This document shows, piece by piece, positions 50,546-62,584 of a stretch of DNA of 64,000 nt. Below the pieces are notes generated by a model. It searched no databases. It was not told the DNA's origin and saw only the letters and a list, made by a program, of their open reading frames with translations. The stretch comes from Cotesia glomerata (Eukaryota; Arthropoda; Insecta; Hymenoptera; Braconidae). The stretch covers positions 3,410,001 to 3,474,000 of the forward strand of contig NC_058161.1 in NCBI RefSeq assembly GCF_020080835.1. The letters are read 5' to 3'. Every line of letters starts with the position of its first letter. Position 1 is the first letter of the stretch. Position numbers and translations under genes: made by a program.

Positions 50546-51345
50546 GTGTTTTATAATGTGAAAATTGCCTTTCTAAAAGTGTGAATTTGTTAATTAAATT
50601 TTGACAGGAGTAAAATTATAAATTAAATAAATTTTTCTACAATTTGTAACAAGTAATTTTTGTATAAAGACCCATTACGGTAAAAAAAAAAATTTTCCGT
50701 CCATATTGAATAAGTGAAAACATAAACTTGCAGTAAGCATGATACAGGAAAATAAATACAAGCTTCCCGAAGACTTGCCGTGTTTTAGAGACTAAGTTTT
50801 CAGCTCCTGGGATTTATATATTATCTGGAAGTGTCTCGTCTTACTAGCAGGATTTAATACTTTACTCCCCCGCCACTTCATCATCATAATCCTGCTCCGG
50901 TGAATATACAGACTCTAGGCTGAATAAAGCTCCGGGCGCAATGTGTCACCTCGACAATCTTGTCTCTGACTCTGGTACTCACTTTAACCTACACGTCCTT
51001 CGCTCTTTGCTCCCCTGCACCCACTTGGTTGTCATTCAATTGCTGGCGGCACCGTTCGATAATAATTCGATTCCGCGGAGATCAACGTCAATACAGTTTC
51101 ACTTGTGCTACCGTCATAGTCACAGTGTAAATCACTGTTACTGTTAGTCAGGCTTCAAAGTCACCGGATTTTTCAAACAGAGATTTTAGATTATTAAACC
51201 TCTAAATTTAACATCTTATATAAGGTAAAAGACTCAATTATTGACACTAGTCTATTTGTTTTTCAGACTTGCAATTTTATTCTACTCAAAAAAATTAAAT
51301 ATTCTCAAGAAACCAATTATCTCAAAATTTGTTCATTCAAAAATT
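50546..51345. other. Single-copy-looking, GC-richer spacer
   Basis: 50700-51160 has balanced composition and no copies elsewhere in the window. The 68-residue frame at 50941-51147 lacks a recognisable family. It is a candidate conserved non-coding stretch or untranslated exon, unproven. Confidence 0.35.
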
Positions 51346-52370
51346 ATCTATATTGTCAATTTATGATGATAAGTATTTAGGCTGCATTCGAAAATGCTCT
51401 ATCTCTAGATACATAATTAAGAAATGACCTTGTATCTTGTGAATTATTGATATTTTTAAAGATATAAGCTCATCCCGACATTACACTCATCGCGATCTTT
51501 CATTTGAGTACCCACATCATTTTTTTATATATTTGTATATATTATGTATATGTATATATGAAAAATATATCAAAATGCATGTGGGTACTCAAATGAAAGC
51601 TCTTGATGAGTGTAACATCAGGATGAGCTTATATCTTTAAAAATATCAATAATTAAGCAATGACATTGTATCTTGTCAACTATTGATATTTTTAAAGATA
51701 TAAGCTCATCCCGACATTACACTCATCGCGACCTTTCATTTGAGTACCCACATCATTTTTTTATATATTTGTATATATTATGTATATGTATATATGAAAA
51801 ATATATCAAAATGCATGTGGGTACTCAAATGAAAGCTCTTGATGAGTGTAACATCAGGATGAGCTTATATCTTTAAAATATATATTATATATATATATGT
51901 ATATATGAAAAATATATCAAAAATGCAGTGGGTACTCAATTGAAAGCTCTTGATGAGTGTAACATCAGGATGAGCTTATATCTTTAAAAACATCAATAAT
52001 TAAGAACTGACTTTACTATCCGGTCAACTAATGATATTTTTGACGATATAAGTTCATCTCGATGTTAGACTCATCAAGATCTTTCCTTTGAGTACCCACA
52101 TCAATTTTTCATATATTTTATATATTTATATACATATGATATATATGTATATATGAAAAATATATCAAAAATGCATGTGAGTACTCAAATAAAAGCTCTT
52201 GATGAGTGTAACATCAGGATGAGCTTATATCTTTAAAATATATATTATATATATGTATATATGAAAAATATATCATAAATGCATGAGGGTACTCAAATGA
52301 AAGCTCTTGATGAGTATAATATCGGGATGAGCTTATATCTTTGAAAACGTCAATGCTTAAAAAGTTTTAT
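51346..52370 (+). mobile_element. Helitron-family array lacking both termini
   Basis: It begins inside the 5' part of the family (GATGATAAGTATTTAGGCTG). Five full or partial palindromic units lie at about 51460-51640, 51700-51870, 51890-51990, 52040-52230 and 52240-52350. It stops near 52370 without hairpin or CTRR. The first two units are almost identical. Confidence 0.7.
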
Positions 52371-53999
52371 TAATGTTTTACTTAATGTTTTATTTTTATT
52401 AAAAAACAACTGCAAGTGTCAATAACTGAGTCTTTTACCTTACTGAGAAAAATCAAAATTATAAGTGACTATATTTTAATCCAAAAAATCTAAGTACGGA
52501 ATTTTTACGCTAAAATAAATTTTGATTAACTGAAACAAGTTTCAAATACAAAATTACTTACAAATACTTTAAATAATTTATCTAAAATTTAATTTTGTAA
52601 ACATTAATTATATTTTCATTAAAATTTAATTTTTTTGAACCAAATTTTGATAAAGATTACTTGTTTTTTGTTGTTGATGAATTTTTAAGTAAAAAATAAG
52701 ATATATTAAACTTTTAATTAAATAAAATAATTTTTTTCTTGGTCTAAAAAATTACCAAATAAATCGTAAATATAATTAGAGTTTTCAAAAGTTTAATAAA
52801 ATTTCAATTTGAAAAATATTCTGCATTAGAAAAAAAATCATCCAATTAAAACATCAACATATAATTTTGTTTTTTCCAATAATTAATCCTCAAAATTTCC
52901 ATAATTGCTTCTAAAGCCACCATAAAACAAGTTCTGATAACACCGAAAGTGAAAAGAAAAATTTATGGCTTAAAAGCAATAAACCAATTCTTGCATAGAA
53001 AGCATTGAAACATAAAATTAAAAATAAGAAACAAAAACAAGTTCGAATTGGATCCTTATGCGCGGTTGACTTTTATCGTTGTAAAGCTCCTGCGCCCTCT
53101 ATATACTGCTCAATAAAACACTTTTAATAAAAAGGTGTATAGTGAGGTTTATTCGACAGTTAAAATGTGTAAATTAAAATTCTCGGTTGTTGAAAATTGC
53201 TTCATTTCATATTGAATGGATGTTCACAGCGTCAAAAGCTTCCTGCAATCGCCTATTTAGAAGGAGGAGGCGTTGAAGGTGGTAGAGTAAAATGGGAAGA
53301 AAAGGATCGATAGAGAAGGAGAGAAAAGGCATTTAGATGTATTCACGGGCAGCTCAATCCGAATCGTAATCCTATGGATTGTGTGGATTCCCTGACGATT
53401 AAATCCGTGCGGATGAAGGTTTCTCATCAACTTATTCTGTTCCCGTACCACTCTCCAGTCCTATCATTTTCACTAATGATACCTCCGGCCTATAAGCGCT
53501 TTTTTCCTCACCTAATACGAGACATTTTTGAGGTATCAGGGGAGATTAATTGTCGCTATTTTTTCTGAAAGTTGAGGTAAAAGCCAGGAGCTTTAATTAC
53601 AGACGATTGGTTGTCAAAGGAATCAGATGATACTGTGTTACGTTAATCAGATCACTAGCATATTCAAATGGACGTGGTATCAATTGGAACGCTAACAATT
53701 GGAATGAATGCTGTTAAAACGCGGATTTGACGCACCGACAATGACTTTGAAACACGATATTAATCGATTACTGAATTTCATTTTAATTAATCCTCTTTAG
53801 CGGTACATGTTACAACATTCAATTTCCGCTGTTTTCATTCGTGTGTGGGTTTGCTAAGTCTATTGATATTTTATACGTTTGTCAATTAATTTATCCAACG
53901 AGAGGATCTGGAAATTTTTTAATGACAAAAAAAATTATTTTTTGTTTAAAAATACGATTATTTTAAAGAAAATCGATTATTTTGACGATTTTTAGGTGT
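52371..53999. other. Spacer, second half of normal complexity
   Basis: 52610-52735 is a diverged inverted match to 3190-3320. 53030-53880 is single-copy in the window with balanced composition. Two overlapping 64-residue frames at 53257-53568 have no family signature. Confidence 0.35.
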
Positions 54000-55092
54000 T
54001 TTATTGCTCAATAACTTCAAAGTCGCCCTAATAATGCTGATTGGTTAATCAAATGACGTCATTTATAATTTACTTGTAGCGCCATCAAAGCGGGAAATTT
54101 AAATTCTTTGAAAATTCTCTTTGCCAATCGAATTATTGTTTTCTTACTAAAATTAACTATAGGCATTGCAGAGGTCAGAAAAAAATTTTTATCAAATTGA
54201 AATGGTAAATTAAAAATAATTTAACTGAAAAAAAAATATTTGATCAAAGCAAAATATTTTTAATTTAAGAATAAAATAATTTTAAAGAGAAATTGTTGTT
54301 TTGATTCAAGAATTTCTTGTTTTAAAACTTGTCTTAAAATTTTATAAAAGCTCAATAGCCTAAAAAATCCTGATTGGTTAATCAAATAACGTAATTTATA
54401 ATTTACTTGTAGCGCCATTAAAGCGGGAAATTTAAATTCTTTGAAAATTCTCTTTGCTAATCGGGTTTTCTTAAAAAAAAATAACTATAGGCATTGTAGA
54501 AGTCAGAAAAAAATTCTAAATAGAACTGAACAGTAAATTAAAGAAAATTTTACTGAAAAAAAAAAAAAACTTAATTGAAGAAAAATATTTTTAATTAAAG
54601 AATAAAATAATTTTAAAGAGAAATTGTTGTTTCGATTCAACAATTTCTTGTTTCTTGTTTTAAAACTTGTCTTCAAATTTTATTTAGATGCTCAATAACC
54701 TTAAAATAACCTAAAAAATCCTGATTGGTTAATCAAATGACGTAATTTATAATTTACTTGCAGCGCTATTAGCGCGGGAAATTTCAATCCTTTAAAAATG
54801 ATTTTTAGCTAATCAAGTGATTTTTTCTTTAAAAAAATTAACTATTGGCACATTGCGATTAAAATAACATATTTAATTAATTTAAATGGCGAATTAAAGA
54901 TTTTGACACTGAAAAAAGATTAAATTGAAGAAAATTAATTTTAATTTAAAAATATAATTGTTTTGATACAAAAATTTTCGTCTTCAAGTTAATTTTTTAG
55001 CTGTTTTATTGCTCAATAATTTTAAAATGACCTCAAAAATACTGATTGGTTAATTAAATACCGTCATTAATAATTTACTAGCAACGCTATAG

Positions 55093-55095
<3 letters not shown>
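54000..55095 (-). repeat. Four-unit tandem array with E2F-, CRE- and CCAAT-like sites
   Basis: Units start with CTGATTGG at 54037, about 54370, 54721 and 55042 (periods about 333, 351 and 321). Each continues TTAATCAAATRACGTMA, TTTATAATTTACTTG and GCGGGAAATTT. In the first unit the CRE word is a perfect TGACGTCA (54054-54061). E2F-like GCGGGAAA lies at 54090-54097 and 54423-54430, and the perfect GCGCGGGAAA at 54772-54781. The fourth unit is decayed. The order of the three motifs is conserved in the inverse copy at 14.1 kb. Confidence 0.75.

Positions 55096-55155
<60 letters not shown>
55089..55155. repeat. (AT)n microsatellite
   Basis: About 65 bp of pure TA repeat, directly after the fourth array unit. 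Confidence 0.9.
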
Positions 55156-55158
<3 letters not shown>

Positions 55159-55720
55159 TATCCTAGAAAATGATCGTCAGTACTTGAGACAATTTAGATA
55201 AAAACTGTAGGAGGCTGGCGACACATAAAACATTTAATGCTTAGTTAACAAGTAAAATGTCTTTTTAAAAAGTACTTAATCAACATTTCATTTAATTTTT
55301 TTTTTTTTTTTTACTAACAATAAGTATCGAGTGGAAAGTTAACGACAGAAGTATGAAGAAAGTTAGAGTAGAGAATGGAAAATTAATAATTAAAGCAAAG
55401 CATCTTTGACTTGCTGGAAGTTGGTGCAAACTTTGAGTACATTATATATCGTAAAGTTTAGTGCCTTAACATTGGACACCTACGTAGTACTACACAGTAG
55501 GTCTTCAATTTATATCGTTCGACTACATCTTCTGATCCTGACTTAATTACAACTGAGTCTGACAAGTGAGCTTGCAATCTAAACTTTGGCGCCCACTTTT
55601 ACTCTTTAAGTCTATCAACTACTTTCGGTGTATCTATCGCTCAATTTCTTCGTTAATTTTGCAAAATGATGCTCTGGTGATTGATTATAATTATGACATA
55701 TAAAAAAAAAAAAAAAAAAA
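55156..55720. other. Spacer without recognised feature
   Basis: Normal complexity at 55320-55640, then a poly(A) run at 55701-55720. No exon is recognised. Confidence 0.35.
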
Positions 55721-56406
55721 TTAGTAAAACGGTTCACCCTAAAGGCCGTCCCTGCAACTTCCCGCTAATTCCATACCTGGGCGCTTAAAATTGTACCTAT
55801 GATGTTTTTGAGATTTTTGAGCTCAAAATATAATTTATGTGATATTTTGAGCTCGCTGAGCTCAAAGAGATAGTATTTATATGCATTTGAGCTCTTCGAG
55901 CTCAAAAGTCTGATAGAAGTTTCATAGAACACTACTTTTGGAATTTTCAAACCGCAATAACTTTTGAATGGATCCACCGATTTTTACGCGGTTGGCGGCA
56001 TTCGACACAGTTTTATCAGCCCCATAAAGAATTTTCAGGTTTTAATTGATCGAACCAAAAATTTCGGAGTAATTTCGAAAAAACCCTTTTTTCGGTTTTC
56101 TTTCGTTCACGATATCTCTCGAACGAGTTAACCGATTTTGACCAGCTTGGTGGCGATCGACGTGGTTTTTCATTGTCTAGAGCTGATTAGTTTTTGGAAT
56201 CGATCGGTAGAGCCGTTTAAAAGTTATTCCAAAAAAACCACATTTGAAAAAAATTTTTTTTTCAGTTTTTTTAAGATTTCTCAAAATCTATTGGTCTGAA
56301 TCAGTCCAAATAGTTATCAAAATCTAAGTTTGGTTAAGCCCTTTCGAATGGCACCAACCGCGATGAAATCGGTCAAACCGTTCAAAAGTTATAAGCGGTT
56401 CACATA

Positions 56407-56493
<87 letters not shown>

Positions 56494-56637
56494 CGTGACA
56501 ACCTCGCGGGGATAGTCAGGGAAGCTTCCTATGACCTTCAAACGTCGAGATCTGATGAAAACTCGATTTTTGCAAAACGGGGTGAAAACAATAACTTCCC
56601 GATTTTTGAAAATCTTCGATTTTCTTAGCGGGAAGTT
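55721..56637 (-). mobile_element. GT-microsatellite / GAGCTC-hairpin element, minus strand
   Basis: On the minus strand it runs from AACTTCCCGC (ending at 56637) to CTAA (55721) next to an A/T run. A (CA)n block lies at 56412-56487. GAGCTC hairpins lie at about 55810-55905, with three variants (one degenerate). Conserved phrases match the 24-kb copy best. Confidence 0.74.
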
Positions 56638-57359
56638 AAAAATTGAATAAATAGTTAATTTTTATAAAAACTACCCGAAAAAAAAATCAATCACTAGCTA
56701 AAAAAAAGTTCGATAAATTTTTTTGACGTCCAATCTGCGGAGTTCGTTAGAGGGCAGCGATAACAAGATATTCACTATAAAAATATTAATTGATTAATAT
56801 GTCTCCATGCTGACGATGTAGGGATTCAACGATCATTATACGAATTCTAAAAATAACAAATATCGAGCAGAATTAGAGGGAGGAAAATTGGCATTGATAA
56901 TACCATCAGTCGCGGGCGTAATTCCACTAACTGGCTCGATTTTCGCGTCGTTTCAAACTAATTAGTAACATTAAAATCAGGGAACCGTTGCGAGGAGACT
57001 AGCTCGAGAATCAGGTGCGAACGAGCTTTATCCCGTGTCCAATTAAGAGACCATCTCATGTACACGACCGCTACTGATATACGACAAACGATGGAAAATA
57101 GAGGACAAAGGACAGTGTAGAGGATCTACGGAGAACATTAACATTGTTTCTGTACTGTTTAAATATTTATATTAGTGTGTGTCGCATTACGAGAGTTCGC
57201 ACCACGGCTCACACAATTTTAACTGGATAACTTTGTTATATTATTTATTCCGAGTTGTTTTAATGTTCCTAATTACTTAAATCATTTTTGACTTGACTAC
57301 AACTTTACTTGATTGGATTAATTAATCAATTGCTTTATCTCTACGTCACTGAAAAATTT
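56638..57359. other. Single-copy-looking spacer
   Basis: 56730-57200 has balanced composition and no copies elsewhere in the window. No exon or RNA gene is recognised. Confidence 0.35.
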
Positions 57360-58620
57360 CAATGGTATTACCATATATGGTTACATATCGCAAATTGCCA
57401 TATTAAGCTAAAAATAGATTTACATAAAAAAATAGTACTCTGCGAAAATCCGTAAGAAAAAATTATATGGCAATTTATGGTATATATGGCAATTTATGGA
57501 ATATATGGCGAATTTTCATATCTGGTCATATATGGCCTGGTATGATTATATTAAGCCAAATATGTTTACATGTAACTGAAGAACTGCCATATATGGTTAC
57601 ATATGGCCAATTGCCATATTAAACCAAATATGGATTTATATAAAAAACAGTACTCTGCGAAAATCCGTAAAAAAATTTTATATTGTAATTTATGGCGTAG
57701 ATGGCAATTTTTCATACCTGGCCATATATGGCCTGGTACACGGAAAAAAGAAAACTCGAAAAATTACAGTATAAAATGTAAAATCGGTCCCGTCGTAATC
57801 AAAACTAGAAAAATTACAGTTTGAAATAACATTTTTCTAAATTCAATTTTTTAATTTAATATTTAGAGCTTTTAATGTAAATATTACATTCTACAATGTA
57901 ATTCTTATAAAATCTGTAATAATAACATTTGAAACTGTAATTTTTCCAGTTTTCATCACGAAGCGCTACGTTGCATTATATACTGTAATTTTTCGAGTTT
58001 TCTTTTTTCCGTGTATGATTATATTAAGCCAAATATGTTTACATGTAACTTAATATTACCAAATTTAATACCATGCCATTTATATGGGCATATCAGAACA
58101 TATCTGGCTTTTTATGGCTTGATATGCCCATATATAAAGTCTGATATGATTATTATATATGCTCATATAAAGTGATATGGGCTAATATGACTAATTTTTA
58201 TCTCAGGCCGCATATATGGCCATAGAATATATCTGGGTTTATATGGCTTTATATGCCCGTATATAAAGTCTGATATGATTATATATACTCAAATAAAGTG
58301 ATATGGCCTAATATGACCAATTTTGACCTCAGGTCATATATATGAAAATATTAGAATATATCTGGATTTATATGGCTTTATATGATCATATGTCAATATA
58401 TATTTGGCTTTATGTGGCTTAATATATCCATATATATGTTTCAGTATGGTCATCTATCTCATCTCAAGCCATATATGGCCATATAAAGCCATATATGTCC
58501 TGATATGGCCAATTGTTATATCAAAAATTATAGATGGACATATCATGCCATATATAAATGTGTAAAATTTTTTAATATGGCGATATATAGACCTATCAAG
58601 CGATATCAGAAAATTTTCAC
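57360..58620. repeat. TATATGG/CATATATG-rich repeat block 2
   Basis: Repeated ATATGGCAATTTATGG, GGCCTGGTATGATTATATTA and TGATATGGCC words, with local duplications of about 200 bp (57365-57560 against 57590-57735 plus 58014-58060). It is the same style as 40.4-41.6 kb. Confidence 0.7.
57737..58015. mobile_element. 275-bp TA-target MITE with a visible empty site
   Basis: The element is 57739-58013 between TA dinucleotides. The ends CACGGAAAAAAGAAAACTCG and its reverse complement are perfect. The neighbouring repeat at 57534-57560 reads GGCCTGGTATGATTATATTA with a single TA. So the insertion site and the TA duplication are directly shown. Confidence 0.9.
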
Positions 58621-59536
58621 ACGATTAGTGTTTTTGATAAATTCTTTTGTCTTCGGATGAGATATTTATAAATTTCGAGGGACATTCGGGCCTTGAGAAA
58701 TGTGTCAATTATTATCTTAAATTAAATAAATATTAAATAAATAAATAAAAAGATTAGAATTGAATTATGACCCGAAGTTAGAGTTGAAATATCCTCAATT
58801 GGTTTGATGAGCTAATGCATGTATTTTATTAATGTCATGGCAGGATGCCCGACATATCGGAAGAATAAAATAATTAAGGAGTCGTCAGAGGAATATTGGA
58901 AATAAAAACACAAAGGGACCACCATGTGGTCTAGTTTGTGGTCGTGAGATGCCAATATTGCTTTTGGTAATAGATTCACCAAACGCGCAGAATCTACTAA
59001 TTGCTTCTACTCGGTGTACATATCAACTATCACTATCTCTATACGTATATATCTATACATTTGTACACATGCATATATTCATGCATAGACTTATATATAG
59101 GTATGTACAAACATAAATATTAACAACTATTGGCCTTGTATAAACCGATACTGAAACTTTGAATAAACAGAATGTAACGGCTCGTTAATATTATAGTGTT
59201 ACAATTGGTAGAAATTTAAGGACGAATTTCGGGTATGATTTCGTAAAATTATATTATTATTATAAAAATATTAAAATATTAAATATTATTTCGTCTTTGA
59301 TGTATTTATCGGTCAAAGTGAAGTTTTTTAGTTAAATTTAGTATAATTGAAAAATACTTCATTCAAATTTGTGCAGTTTCAACACGGAAAAAATAAAAAT
59401 TCAAAAATTACATTTTATATACTGATAAAAAAGTAACTAAGAAATTATTCTTGATTTAAGGAAGTTGTCGTGGTTAAGGCATAGCGTCAGAAAATTCTAA
59501 ATCTTTGCATACTTATTAAGGGCATGATGATACAAT
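58621..59536. other. Spacer without recognised feature
   Basis: 58640-59180 has normal complexity and is single-copy in the window. No exon is recognised. Confidence 0.35.
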
Positions 59537-59743
59537 TAGGGTAGGGCGGGGCTAGTTGATCACTTTTTGGTTCAACTTTCCATAACTTTAAGACGATGTA
59601 TTGGATTTAATCAAGTCATATACTGTAAAGTTCGTAATTTAGTCTTCTTTAAAAGGTCTAGCAACACAAAAACGATCCGAGTCCAAATTTTCAAGTTATT
59701 CCCGGAAATACGCGAGCGCTCCAAATTGCTCAACACGCCCCAC

Positions 59744-61422
59744 TACACTGAGAAAACAGTTTGTTTGGCTCAAATGCGCAGATTTATTTGAAATAAATTA
59801 AAAATATATATTATTATTATTATGAATTTTACTTGTATACCGGTTTATGGTTTTTACAAGGCTAATTGTCTCAGCATCTCCGCATGTAGTCTCTTTTTCG
59901 ACTCTTTATTATCAATATATGCTCCGCTCTATATTATCAACACAATCTTTCAACTCTTTTATTATCAACATATTCTCCACTCTTTTTATAATCAACAACA
60001 TGTTCTCCACTTTTTATAATCAACATATAATTTCGCACATAACTTTATTCTCAATGCGGCTGTGGACCGACTTGTGCTTTCTGTACTGTATTTACCCTAT
60101 CCCTCACCCCTTTCTATCGGTGTTGGAATAGTGGCGATGGGGAAATCACAAAGAAAACCCATGCCAGTACAGTTTGGCTACCGGAGCGACCCCCGACGGT
60201 TGGTGTTGGAACTATTCGAACAACCGTCGGGGCTCGAACCCTCGCCTCACGGCATGATGCACGAACGAACTAATGGGATAATGACTTAGTCCGCTCGGCC
60301 ATCATGCCGCTCTAATTAAAAATATATATTTAATGTTAAAAAATTTCTTTTATTCAAATATATATTACTTTGAATCAAATACTACCTCGTTTTGGTTTAT
60401 TTAACTGAATCGACTCATTTATTTCATTTAAATAAAGATTTGTTAACTATTAACAAATCTCACTTTAACAAGTAAATTACGCTTGGTGTCGCTACGGTCG
60501 CCACTGTTATTTCTCGACGTGATTTGTAAAAAATAAATAATGAAAATTAACTTAGTTTACAAATGTATTTTGTTTAATTTTTGTAGAAATAAATAAAATA
60601 AAAAAAAATATATATATATGCTTAGACAAATATGTATTGAAATAGTTAACTATAATAGACATTAATAATTATGATGCTGAAGTTAGCAGACAGCTGTCAA
60701 TTTTTTTTATTTTTATTACAGATCAACGATAAAAAACATATTTTAATGCACTTGTAATTTTTTTTTAATTTTTAGACGTGGAACTTTTTAATTAAAATTT
60801 TTTCGTGATAATTTTATTATTATAAAAGTCCTAAAAAATGACAGACGTTTGTTAATTTATGAAAATAAAGTTAGCCGTCATCTAAAAATTTTTAGAATTT
60901 TTTTTATTGAAAAAATTGTTACAAAAGATATTTTTTTAAAAAACTTCATTCGTAAAAAACTTGAAAAATTATAAGTGCAATTTTAAAAAAATATTTTCTA
61001 GATCTAATTTAATAAATAAAAAAAAAAAAAATTAAAAACGTCGACTAACTTTATAGTATTATTGTTAATTTCAGTATAATTAATAATTCCAAAAGAATTG
61101 CCCATTTAACCCCAAACGTTCGATATGTCTACTTTTACTACTTTCCTAACCTAAAACTAAAAATCATTGCTTTGAGTATATTCAAACATACCATTTATTT
61201 ATAGTTAACAAATCTGATTTGGTTGAAATATATCATTGTTAGCACCAAAGAAATATTTGTTAACTATAAACAAATCTGGATTTCATTCAAATATACTGTA
61301 ACTTGGTCTCAAATAAATCAATTTATTTGTATCAAATAAATATTTCTTGTGATATTTAAATAAGCGATTTATTTATAGTTAACGAGCCTCATTTCATTTA
61401 AATGAACTGTTTTCTCAGTGTA
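59744..61422. mobile_element. TA-target TIR element with CACTGAGAAAACAG ends
   Basis: The element is 59746-61420. The ends CACTGAGAAAACAGTTTG and AACTGTTTTCTCAGTG are inverted, flanked by TA. The interior has TTTGTTAACTATTAACAAAT palindromes at 60438-60458 and 61203-61275. It hosts the SINE at 59813-60313. No coding capacity is recognised. Confidence 0.75.
59796..60330 (-). mobile_element. tRNA-derived SINE with 17-bp target duplication
   Basis: The body is 59813-60313 (501 bp), flanked by perfect AATTAAAAATATATATT at 59796-59812 and 60314-60330. On the minus strand the head has TGGCCGAGCGG (A box, 60291-60301) and GGTTCGAGCCC (B box, 60230-60240). The long variable region between them points to a serine/leucine-type tRNA ancestor. 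A central GGGTTTTCTTTGTGATTTCC (60138-60158) resembles the domain in the SINE at 0.5 kb. It ends in an (ATA)n-type tail. Plus-strand frames across it are chance. Confidence 0.82.
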
Positions 61423-61831
61423 GTGAGGCTAGTTGTGCAATGGCTAAAATAAACAGAATGACGGTATAGAATGATATGAAAACAAAATAAAATTGTAATT
61501 AACAAGCAAATATTTAATTAATTATAATTCTACATACGTATAATTATGATTATAATAATAATTATGAACATAATAGTATTAATTATAATTATGTTATATA
61601 TTTATTTATATAATATCAATATGAGTTATTTTAATTTTTACACATTATATTAAATCATCACATGTACAAATCAATTGGTAATTATTATTTTAGTGAAGAA
61701 AAATTTCATTTTTCAAAATTGAAAATCTAGTAGGGCTGGTTTAAAATGCAGTCAGCGCCTTGCTCAACTAACCCCAATTGAGGCAACGAAATAAAAGTTA
61801 GGTTATAAAAGAATGATAAGAATTAAAAAAA

Positions 61832-61984
61832 GTTTGGAAAATCCAAAAGTGCACGACTCATAATGCTCATTTAATTATGAAATATAAAAAAAAAAAAAAA
61901 AAAAATTAAGTCGTTCAAAATTAATTGCCGAAAAAACAGCTGTAGTAGGAAGGTACTGCACAAGCGCCCCTGGTGGAATAAAAT
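61832..61984 (+). mobile_element. T|T-inserting element, 5' fragment (copy 4)
   Basis: It is identical in plan to the first 150 bp of the other copies, from GTTTGGAAAATCCAAA to GCCCCTGGTGGAATAAAAT. It is then cut by the foldback element at 61985. The remainder does not resume after the foldback. Confidence 0.78.
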
Positions 61985-62512
61985 CCGAAAAAAAACAGTT
62001 TCACTGTAAAAAATCGCGCCAAGTCCACGTTCATAAGACTATTAAGAAAAAAAAATTTGTTTTTTTCTTTACAAAAATATATAAAATAAAAAAATTAAAA
62101 ATCCAAGTACCGATATGATTGTTTATGATTTTCGGAAATTAAAAAAAATTGTGTTACAAATTTAAAAATTAAAAAAAAAATTTGGAACGTATTTAGTGTG
62201 CGCGGTTGCAAAATATTTTACTTTTAATGAAATTCGTAAAATCTATTTACTAGGACTTTAAAAAAATTGAAATACAATGACGCACACCAAGTACGTTCCA
62301 AAATTTTTTTCTTAATTTTTAAATTTATAACACAATTTTTTTTTAATTTCCGAAAATCATAAACAATCATATCGGTTACTTGGATTTTTTAATTTTTTTA
62401 TTTTATATATTTTTGTAAAGAAAAAAACAAATTTTTTTTTCTTAATAGTCTTATGAACGTGGACTTGGCGCGATTTTTTACAGTGAAACTGTTTTTGTTC
62501 GGATTTTAGTAT
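61985..62512. mobile_element. Long foldback element, copy 2 (uninterrupted)
   Basis: It is a 528-bp near-perfect palindrome with arms of about 240 bp and a small centre near 62245. It shares all arm phrases with 12455-13830 (CGCGCCAAGTCCAC, TCATAAGACTATTAAG). It lacks the microsatellite-type insertion, so it gives the empty site for that family. The 60 bp to its right match, inverted, the left flank of copy 1. Confidence 0.82.
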
Positions 62513-62566
62513 TTTTTGTAATTATAATAAAAATTTACAATTGGTACCAACTTAAATCTCGCGTTG

Positions 62567-62584
62567 GTTGCGGGAAGTTAAAAA
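62567..62584. repeat. Isolated GCGGGAAGTTAAA terminus
   Basis: An end-like fragment of the GT/GAGCTC family (reverse orientation, GCGGGAAGTT next to a poly-A/T run), without the body. Confidence 0.4.

Larger units (their letters stand above)
59537..61790. mobile_element. Outer element with GGGGCTAGTTGATCA-type ends (tentative)
   Basis: GGGGCTAGTTGATCA lies near 59549 and its inverted variant TGCTCAACTAACCCC near 61760. GAGGCTAGTTGTGCA also occurs at about 61425. The G-rich style recalls the 18875-20930 element. Exact termini are unclear. Confidence 0.35.

Noticed and set aside
50941..51147. 68-residue frame in GC-richer DNA
   Set aside because: No family signature, no splice support and ordinary length for the composition. 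Kept only as part of a spacer.
59822..60289. Overlapping plus-strand frames near 60 kb
   Set aside because: They read across the minus-strand SINE and its (ATA)n-type tail.
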